A stretch of 64,000 bases of DNA from M0103 sp040386155 (lineage in GTDB: Bacteria; Bacteroidota; Bacteroidia; Flavobacteriales_D; Crocinitomicaceae): positions 806,001-870,000 of the forward strand of contig JAZKFZ010000003.1 in the NCBI GenBank assembly GCA_040386155.1. Reading direction: 5' to 3'. The notes below the pieces were generated by a model. It had not been told where the DNA came from and searched no databases. It saw only the letters and a list, made by a program, of their open reading frames with translations. Of this stretch, positions 61,880-64,000 are shown piece after piece (position 1 is the first letter of the stretch; each line of letters opens with the position of its first letter). A program made the translations under genes and the position numbers.

Positions 61880-62906
61880 GAAATTGCATCGTATCTACAT
61901 TATCAGCGTAATCTGACAGTGCAGGAGACTGGGCTTTTCCAAATGGAATGTACTTTTGACCAACAATTGCTTGAATTTTTTCGCCTTGCTGCTCAATGAA
62001 ATTTTCAACCTCCTTTACATCATCATAGAATTGATAATGCACTACCGCCAAAGGCGAAACCAACTCGGTGTTTTCTCTCAATAGTATAATATTATTATCT
62101 AAAAACGGCACACTATTCATTAAAAAAATGGCACGATTGTAATCATAATTATTGGCATATTTATGATGATTGATCGCCTCTGAAAAAGAAGTAATGTTTT
62201 CAAAAATTCGATTCAAACTAAAACCTCTTGGCAGCAATAAATGCGAAACATTGCGACAACCCAATCCGAAGTAATTAAAAATATCGAAACCTAGTTGCTG
62301 CAGGTCGTCATCCGTTTCGTTACCTGATAATACAGCCAAAGAAGTTCGATTGGATCTAAAAATGTGAGGGTATTTCCCGAAATACTGTTCAAAATACAAT
62401 TTCGAATTATCGCTTCCTGTTGCAATTACTGCTTCAATTTCTCCAAGTCGCCCTTGCGTGAAAACAATTCTATCTCCAAAAGCAGGAGCTATTTTCATCA
62501 AAATCTCGGCAAGTGCTGGCAATAAACTTTGATCATCGGAACTTAATTTACAAACGGCCGAATTGCCAGAAAGCAAAACACATAAAAAATCATGAAAGCC
62601 AACCAAAGGAATATTCCCTGCCATGATAATGGCTACTTTTTTTGGCTTATCAGTAAAACTATACGGCAATTGCCAAGTATTTAGCTGCTCAGTGCTTAAT
62701 TGATTACCCAGTGATAGCATGGCTTGTCGAACAGATTCTTCCGTGAACCAACCATTTTTCTGTTTTTGCTTTAGAATAAGCTCTTGAAAATCTTCAAACT
62801 CGGAAGTCGTCAATAAATTAGTACATTTCTCGCTTTCGCGCGTCGCTAATCCTACCATGCATTTACCAAGTACTGAAAAAGCGTCAATTAAGTTTTCTTT
62901 ATTCAC
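61866..62906 (-). CDS. LuxC-like acyl-CoA reductase
   Basis: 346 residues, acyl-CoA reductase (LuxC) family, NADPH-dependent reduction of fatty acyl-CoA to aldehyde. The catalytic Cys is in YFGLGCRNVSHLLLP, and IIMAGNIPLVGFHDFLCVLL and ATGSDNSKLYFEQYFGKYP are family motifs. A TAGATTTG box (complement 62911-62918) ends only 4 nt before the ATG. It is divergent from the ferredoxin gene, which may supply electrons (inference from proximity). Confidence 0.85.
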   Translation of the reverse strand: MNKENLIDAFSVLGKCMVGLATRESEKCTNLLTTSEFEDFQELILKQKQKNGWFTEESVRQAMLSLGNQLSTEQLNTWQLPYSFTDKPKKVAIIMAGNIPLVGFHDFLCVLLSGNSAVCKLSSDDQSLLPALAEILMKIAPAFGDRIVFTQGRLGEIEAVIATGSDNSKLYFEQYFGKYPHIFRSNRTSLAVLSGNETDDDLQQLGFDIFNYFGLGCRNVSHLLLPRGFSLNRIFENITSFSEAINHHKYANNYDYNRAIFLMNSVPFLDNNIILLRENTELVSPLAVVHYQFYDDVKEVENFIEQQGEKIQAIVGQKYIPFGKAQSPALSDYADNVDTMQFLNSL

Positions 62907-62970
62907 ATGACAAATCTAGTAATTTACCTTGAGTTTCTGTATTTCACAAATATTACTAAAATGCAATTCA

Positions 62971-63004
62971 TTGGCAAAAAACTATTCAATTTTACTTATA
63001 TTTG
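62971..63004 (+). promoter_or_regulatory. Promoter of the ferredoxin gene
   Basis: TTG at 62971-62973, 23-nt spacer, TATATTTG at 62997-63004, 20 nt before the ATG at 63025. Confidence 0.7.
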
Positions 63005-63024
63005 CACCCGAAAAATAGATTGTT

Positions 63025-63372
63025 ATGGCAATAATAATTACTGATGAATGTATTAATTGTGGAGCTTGTGAGCCCGAATGTCCAAATAGCGCAATTTACG
63101 AAGGTGGTGCTGAATGGAAATATTCTGATGGTACAAGTTTAACAGGTCAAATAACTACGCTGAATGGTGAGACTATTTTTGCTGATGATGCTTTTGAGCC
63201 TGTACACATGGATGTTTATTTCATTGCACATGAAAAATGTACGGAATGTGTAGGTTTTCATGACGAGCCACAATGTGCTGCCGTTTGTCCGGTAGATTGC
63301 TGTGTAGACGATCCCGATTATAGAGAAAGTCAAGATGAGCTATTGGCTAAAAAAGATTTTATGCACCTTTAA
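63025..63372 (+). CDS. 2[4Fe-4S] ferredoxin (Alvin type)
   Basis: 115 residues. Cluster I CINCGACEPECP (10-21); cluster II CTECVGFHDEPQCAAVCP, with the long insertion between its second and third Cys that defines Alvin-type ferredoxins, and a tail CCVDDPDYRESQDELLAKK. A long acidic insert (residues 25-70) between the clusters is larger than in classical FdxA. Electron carrier in the cytoplasm, possibly for the divergent acyl-CoA reductase. Terminator at 63391-63419. Confidence 0.9.
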   Translation: MAIIITDECINCGACEPECPNSAIYEGGAEWKYSDGTSLTGQITTLNGETIFADDAFEPVHMDVYFIAHEKCTECVGFHDEPQCAAVCPVDCCVDDPDYRESQDELLAKKDFMHL

Positions 63373-63390
63373 GATGATGCAAATAAGATG

Positions 63391-63419
63391 AAAGTGAGAT
63401 TTATTCTCACTTTTTTTTT
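63391..63419 (+). terminator. Terminator of the ferredoxin gene
   Basis: 9-bp stem AAAGTGAGA (63391-63399), loop TTTAT, TCTCACTTT (63405-63413), followed by T run to 63419. Confidence 0.88.
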
Positions 63420-63516
63420 GATCAAAAATTAAACTTCTCAACTATTAATAAAATAGTACGCAACGAAATGAAACTATTTGCGTCTTTTTTCTATCTTTAG
63501 CATCGATGCTATACTT

Positions 63517-64000
63517 ATGAGACTAAAAAGATTAATTTCTGATAAACAAATTTTTGCGTTGATATTGCCTCTAGCAATAGTTTCGTTGCTAGTCATCCAG
63601 TCATGTAAGAAAGACAAAGTAGTCACAACAATTACTCCCCCAGAAGAACCAACTGGTGTGCAAGTTGATCTTACGACTGTTCCTTACGAAAAACTTTCTG
63701 ATTACCATTTTTTTAAATCACCGATGAAGGATCAATTGCCGGAAGAAGGAGTTTTGCCTTTTGAGCCAGCAAGTGGACTTTTCACTGATTATGCTCACAA
63801 AAAGCGCTTCATTTGGATGCCCGAGGGAGTAAAAGCGACTTATAATGGAGATGGCAATGTGTTGGAATTTCCTGTTGGCACTGCCTTAATAAAAAACTTT
63901 TATTACGAAAACGTTCAACCTGCAGGCGGTACGCGGATCATGGAAACTCGAATTATGATTCGCAAATCATCTGGCTGGATTTTCGCCGAATATGTATGGA
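63517..64000 (+). CDS. Lipoprotein similar to the SO2930/TIGR03806-type family, 5' part
   Basis: 161 codons visible, cut by the window end. Starts MRLKRLISDKQIF with a lipoprotein signal (LVIQSCKKD). The mature part reads YEKLSDYHFFKSPMKDQLPEEG, GVLPFEPASGLFTDYAHKKRF and FPVGTALIKNFYYENV, which resembles the family found with diheme cytochrome c proteins. No haem motif is visible in this part. Function unknown. Confidence 0.72.
   Translation, partial: MRLKRLISDKQIFALILPLAIVSLLVIQSCKKDKVVTTITPPEEPTGVQVDLTTVPYEKLSDYHFFKSPMKDQLPEEGVLPFEPASGLFTDYAHKKRFIWMPEGVKATYNGDGNVLEFPVGTALIKNFYYENVQPAGGTRIMETRIMIRKSSGWIFAEYVW

Noticed and set aside
1..64000. CRISPR arrays, transposases, rRNA and tRNA genes
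   Set aside because: No regular short-repeat arrays, no transposase-like proteins, and no cloverleaf or rRNA-conserved segments were seen; repeats found are pairs or degenerate elements only.

Overview
The window looks like a chromosomal segment of a Bacteroidota bacterium, most likely of class Flavobacteriia (a Fluviicola- or Crocinitomicaceae-like genome is a guess). The evidence is: AT-rich DNA; promoters of the Bacteroidota type (TTG, about 19-23 nt, TAnnTTTG) in front of several operons; a secreted protein with a type IX secretion tail; an OstA-like LPS-transport protein; a short NuoG without the molybdopterin domain; and an AONS-family acyltransferase of the kind used for sphingolipids or sulfonolipids. 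No rRNA, tRNA, CRISPR array or transposase was seen.

Layout. 0-22.6 kb is mostly housekeeping: the 5' end of the primary sigma factor gene, a low-molecular-weight phosphatase, an RsmI-like methyltransferase, a TerB/DnaJ protein, htpG, a membrane protein with an SDR, pdhA-pdhC, a TMTC-like TPR membrane protein coupled to cytidine deaminase, an NlpC/P60 peptidase, an epimerase, glyA, a second SDR, gmhA, a fur/STAS/purA/ostA-like run, and rsh.

22.8-29.0 kb is an accessory island between rsh and fumarylacetoacetase. Three same-strand units sit in it: a two-gene McrBC-type system, a single RibD/DHFR-like gene, and a TetR regulator followed by three small membrane-protein genes behind a near-perfect operator. 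Each unit is preceded by a degenerate element of about 132-135 bp with similar ends (..AAC at the left, GTT.. at the right) and a shared internal motif. This is the layout of an integron-like cassette array without a visible integrase and is the most unusual structure in the window.

29-47.7 kb is mixed: fahA, ychF, a secreted propeller-like protein, a lipoprotein, outer-membrane proteins, an M28 peptidase, a small ArsR-type regulator between degenerate direct repeats, the AONS-family enzyme, a FUSC-like membrane protein, and a decayed Crp/Fnr gene fused to a duplicated piece of that membrane-protein gene. Then come a DUF4267 protein, an FAD/NAD(P)-binding protein without a normal start codon, a PepSY/TonB-receptor pair (siderophore uptake), an MFS exporter and arfB.

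47.9-60.9 kb is the complete 14-gene complex I operon nuoA-N on the minus strand, with a recognisable promoter before nuoA and a terminator after nuoN. 61-64 kb holds a DUF4846 lipoprotein, a LuxC-like acyl-CoA reductase divergent from a 2[4Fe-4S] ferredoxin, and the start of a lipoprotein cut by the window end.
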